Positions 5,569 to 6,870 of a stretch of DNA of 6,870 bases are shown here, piece by piece. How positions within the stretch are numbered: position 1 is the first letter of the stretch; the number at the start of each line of letters is the position of its first letter. Made by a program: the position numbers and the translations under genes. This DNA is from an uncultured Bacillota bacterium (GTDB lineage: Bacteria; Bacillota; UBA994; UBA5500). Location: the NCBI GenBank assembly GCA_937874815.1, contig CALNBW010000032.1, forward strand, positions 1 to 6,870. The letters are read 5' to 3'. Below the pieces are notes generated by a model. The model did no database searches and was not told the DNA's origin. It saw only the letters and a list, made by a program, of their open reading frames with translations.

Positions 5569-6174
5569 ATGAACAAGAAAATCATTGATGATATTACTGA
5601 CTTCATATTTGTCTCGGACGAGCCACAGGAAGTTGATGTTGTTTTTTTACCGGGTGGTTCTTTCCCTTTTCCTGCTGAAGTGGCGGCAACACTATATAAG
5701 GGCGGTTATTCTCCGCTGTTACTGCCCTCCGGCGGAGTCAGCGTCAAGCACGGAAAATTTGGCCCTGTTAAGTCAAGGGCCGATATTTATGACCTCGATT
5801 ATCAGTCGGAATGTGAATTCTATACCGATGTGCTGATCAAGAACGGTGTACCAAGAGAAGCCATACTTTGTGAGGATAAGTCGGGACACACGAAGGAGAA
5901 CGCTTTCTTCTCTCGTAAGGTTACTGACGAAAACGGTCTTGTTATCAACAGGGCAATTATCTGCTGCAAATCGTTCCACGCAAGGCGTTGCCTGATGCTA
6001 TACCAGCTGGCATTCCCCGACGCAGAAATATTAGTTGTGCCCGCTGATTGTTACGGAATTAGCCGTGATAACTGGTATAAGCAAGACTATGGGGTGGATA
6101 GAGTGCTGGGCGAGCTAGCCCGGTGCGGCAACCAGTTTGTGGGAGATCTGAAGGAGTTTTTGCAGATATCTTAG
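5569..6174 (+). CDS. YdcF/SanA/ElyC-like (DUF218) family protein
   Basis: Member of the DUF218 family, related to E. coli YdcF, SanA and ElyC. The family has a Rossmann-like fold and is linked in some members to envelope or vancomycin-tolerance phenotypes; its biochemical role is not settled. Visible blocks: VDVVFLPGGS (22-31), LLLPSGGVSV (50-59), SECEFYTDVLIKNGVP (80-95), EDKSGHTKENAFFSR (102-116) and AIICCKSFHARRCLMLY (129-145), matching the usual order of glycine loop, conserved acidic residue, ExxSxxTxEN-like segment and FHxxR segment. No signal peptide or membrane anchor is present, so this is a cytoplasmic form, unlike SanA and ElyC. The ATG at 5569 is preferred because GGAGGG lies about 8 bases upstream; an in-frame ATG at 5554 would add five residues read through that site and cannot be fully excluded. 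Length is 201. It is monocistronic, with a strong terminator 8 bases after the stop. Confidence 0.88.
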   Translation: MNKKIIDDITDFIFVSDEPQEVDVVFLPGGSFPFPAEVAATLYKGGYSPLLLPSGGVSVKHGKFGPVKSRADIYDLDYQSECEFYTDVLIKNGVPREAILCEDKSGHTKENAFFSRKVTDENGLVINRAIICCKSFHARRCLMLYQLAFPDAEILVVPADCYGISRDNWYKQDYGVDRVLGELARCGNQFVGDLKEFLQIS

Positions 6175-6182
6175 GTAAAGCA

Positions 6183-6222
6183 CTGAACCGAACCGGGACA
6201 GTCCCTGTTCGGTTCAGTTTTT
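6183..6222 (+). terminator. Intrinsic terminator after the ydcF-like gene
   Basis: CTGAACCGAA (6183-6192) pairs perfectly with TTCGGTTCAG (6208-6217). The stem continues inward through a C-G pair, one C-T mismatch and GGGA/TCCC around a CAG triloop, and five T follow (6218-6222). It begins 8 bases after the ydcF-like stop. The opposite strand has the same stem but only a poor T-run (TGCTTT), so it may also weakly stop the converging Cys-rich micro-ORF transcript. The long GC-rich palindrome also has the look of a dispersed REP-type hairpin. Confidence 0.9.
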
Positions 6223-6231
6223 AGTCCAGGG

Positions 6232-6333
6232 CTAGTTGCTGCGCATGAGGCGAATGCCTTTGTCGGGTGCAGCTTGTTGGTCACCACAGCAGCTAGGACC
6301 ACATCCGCACCCACTGTTATTCGTATTGGCCAT
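6232..6333 (-). CDS. 33-residue Cys-rich small protein
   Basis: A short frame reading MANTNNSGCGCGPSCCGDQQ and then AAPDKGIRLMRSN, ending in TAG. It has four cysteines within residues 9-16 as CGCGPSCC, a cluster suited to metal or metalloid binding or to disulfide exchange. The ATG at 6333 is preceded by GAAAGGGTGAAGGGGC; the AAAGGGTG part sits about 8 bases upstream and can serve as a ribosome binding site. It lies 81 bases downstream of the thioredoxin-like gene on the same strand and stops 9 bases before the converging terminator, so it fits as the last gene of that operon. The intact frame, the Cys clustering and the setting next to a CXXC protein and a permease support a real gene. No named family is claimed and the function is inferred only. 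Confidence 0.6.
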   Translation of the reverse strand: MANTNNSGCGCGPSCCGDQQAAPDKGIRLMRSN

Positions 6334-6414
6334 GCCCCTTCACCCTTTCGTCCTCATTAGGTATTAAATGACAACAAGACGTTCCATGGATAGAAAAGAG
6401 CTATGATAGCGCAT

Positions 6415-6654
6415 CTACCTAGCCGCGTTCAACAATTCCTTAATCTCATCTAGTTTAGGGACGCGTCCAGACACCCTGACCGCCCCGTCAATGATAAGGG
6501 CTGGCGTACGCATCACGCCTGCCATGGCGATTTCCGCCATGTCTGTTACGTAAATGATCTCGTCATCACGACCTAGCTCCTTGACGGCATCCTGCACCAG
6601 CTTGTAGAGCTTCTTGCAGTTGGCGCAACCTGATCCTAACACTTTTATCTGCAT
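6415..6654 (-). CDS. Small thioredoxin-like CXXC protein (MTH895 / redox-active disulfide protein 2 type)
   Basis: A 79-residue glutaredoxin/thioredoxin-fold protein. MQIKVLGSGCANCKKLYKLV carries the active-site CXXC (Cys10, Cys13) at the end of the first strand, and MRTPALIIDG (48-57) contains the cis-proline (Pro51) that faces it. The C-terminus KLDEIKELLNAAR is the usual closing helix. This size and the GSGCANCKK form are typical of the MTH895-like group, often encoded beside DUF318 permeases or arsenic genes. The ATG at 6654 has GGAGG six bases upstream; a TTG at 6675 in the same frame overlaps the permease stop and would place that site inside the gene, so it is rejected. The start is 17 bases past the permease stop, so cotranscription is near certain. 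It probably reduces a disulfide or a bound substrate tied to the permease's function; the partner is unknown. Confidence 0.92.
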   Translation of the reverse strand: MQIKVLGSGCANCKKLYKLVQDAVKELGRDDEIIYVTDMAEIAMAGVMRTPALIIDGAVRVSGRVPKLDEIKELLNAAR

Positions 6655-6671
6655 TTTTTCGCCTCCTACTA

Positions 6672-6870
6672 TCAAATGAGTAACGGGGTTAGCCAGTTGA
6701 ACAAGTAACCAATGATAATGATACCACCCATAACCACTGCAATAAACGTAGCCAGTAACCTTGGTTTAACAGCTTTGCTAAGCATTACTAGTGAAGGCAA
6801 CGATAACGTTGTTACCGCCATCATAAAAGCCATAATTACTTTTGTAACAGTATTGGATTCTTGAATTTTA
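6672..6870 (-). CDS. Probable DUF318/YraQ-ArsP-type permease, C-terminal end (cut by window edge)
   Basis: The last 66 codons of a membrane protein whose start is right of base 6870. They read KIQESNTVTKVIMAFMMAVT, then TLSLPSLVMLSKAVKPRLLA, then a hydrophobic helix TFIAVVMGGIIIIGYLFNWL and TPLLI before TGA at 6674-6672. The SLPSLVMLSKAVKP loop between two membrane helices resembles the C-terminus of YraQ/ArsP_1-type (DUF318) permeases, some of which export organoarsenicals. The CXXC thioredoxin-like gene 17 bases downstream is a frequent partner of that family and supports the call. With only the C-terminus visible the substrate cannot be named. Confidence 0.75.
   Translation of the reverse strand, partial: KIQESNTVTKVIMAFMMAVTTLSLPSLVMLSKAVKPRLLATFIAVVMGGIIIIGYLFNWLTPLLI

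Noticed and set aside
5585..5979. Frames overlapping the ydcF-like gene on both strands
   Set aside because: They overlap the DUF218 motifs in the real frame and show no homology or start signals.
1..6870. CRISPR array, tRNA/rRNA genes, insertion sequences or att sites
   Set aside because: No regularly spaced repeats, cloverleaf sequences, transposase or integrase motifs were seen. The only direct repeat is the ydcF-like homology, which is explained by gene ancestry.

Overview
The window looks like chromosomal DNA of a spore-forming Firmicute, most likely a Clostridia/Peptococcaceae-type anaerobe. The basis is a SpoIID-family sporulation protein directly upstream of queA and tgt, strong GGAGG ribosome binding sites, TTG start use and moderate G+C. 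The lineage is inferred from gene order and style, not from a database search.

Left part (1-2840, minus strand): a tight operon transcribed right to left, spoIID - queA - tgt. QueA and Tgt act in queuosine modification of tRNA; tgt runs off the left edge. SpoIID starts at a TTG that sits inside the T-run of a strong terminator-like hairpin (2839-2897). A second nested stem-loop lies at 2931-2979. Together they make the 190-base gap upstream of spoIID unusually structured.

Middle (3031-4496, minus strand): a CPBP-family (Abi/CAAX-like) membrane protease with all three family motifs, then an unrecognised exported protein of about 218 residues. A good promoter candidate lies in front of the protease gene. 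Many relatives carry ruvB or similar genes upstream of spoIID-queA-tgt (from memory); here this accessory pair is found instead.

Right-middle (4497-6222, plus strand): a divergent 385-base intergenic region holds a decayed fragment of a YdcF-like gene (about 4769-4836). It is followed by a small protein of unknown function (4882-5271), a structured 297-base gap, and an intact YdcF/DUF218-like gene (5569-6174) closed by a textbook terminator. The fragment matches the intact gene at 44 of 54 bases, so two ydcF-like copies once flanked the small gene.

Right end (6232-6870, minus strand): the C-terminus of a probable YraQ/ArsP-type (DUF318) permease, then a small CXXC thioredoxin-like protein, then a 33-residue Cys-rich ORF. 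This looks like one redox/metal(loid)-linked operon converging on the ydcF-like gene. No tRNA, rRNA, CRISPR array, insertion sequence or phage gene was seen. The items most worth a second look are the spoIID start-site hairpin, the ydcF remnant, the Cys-rich micro-ORF and the protease/exported-protein pair.
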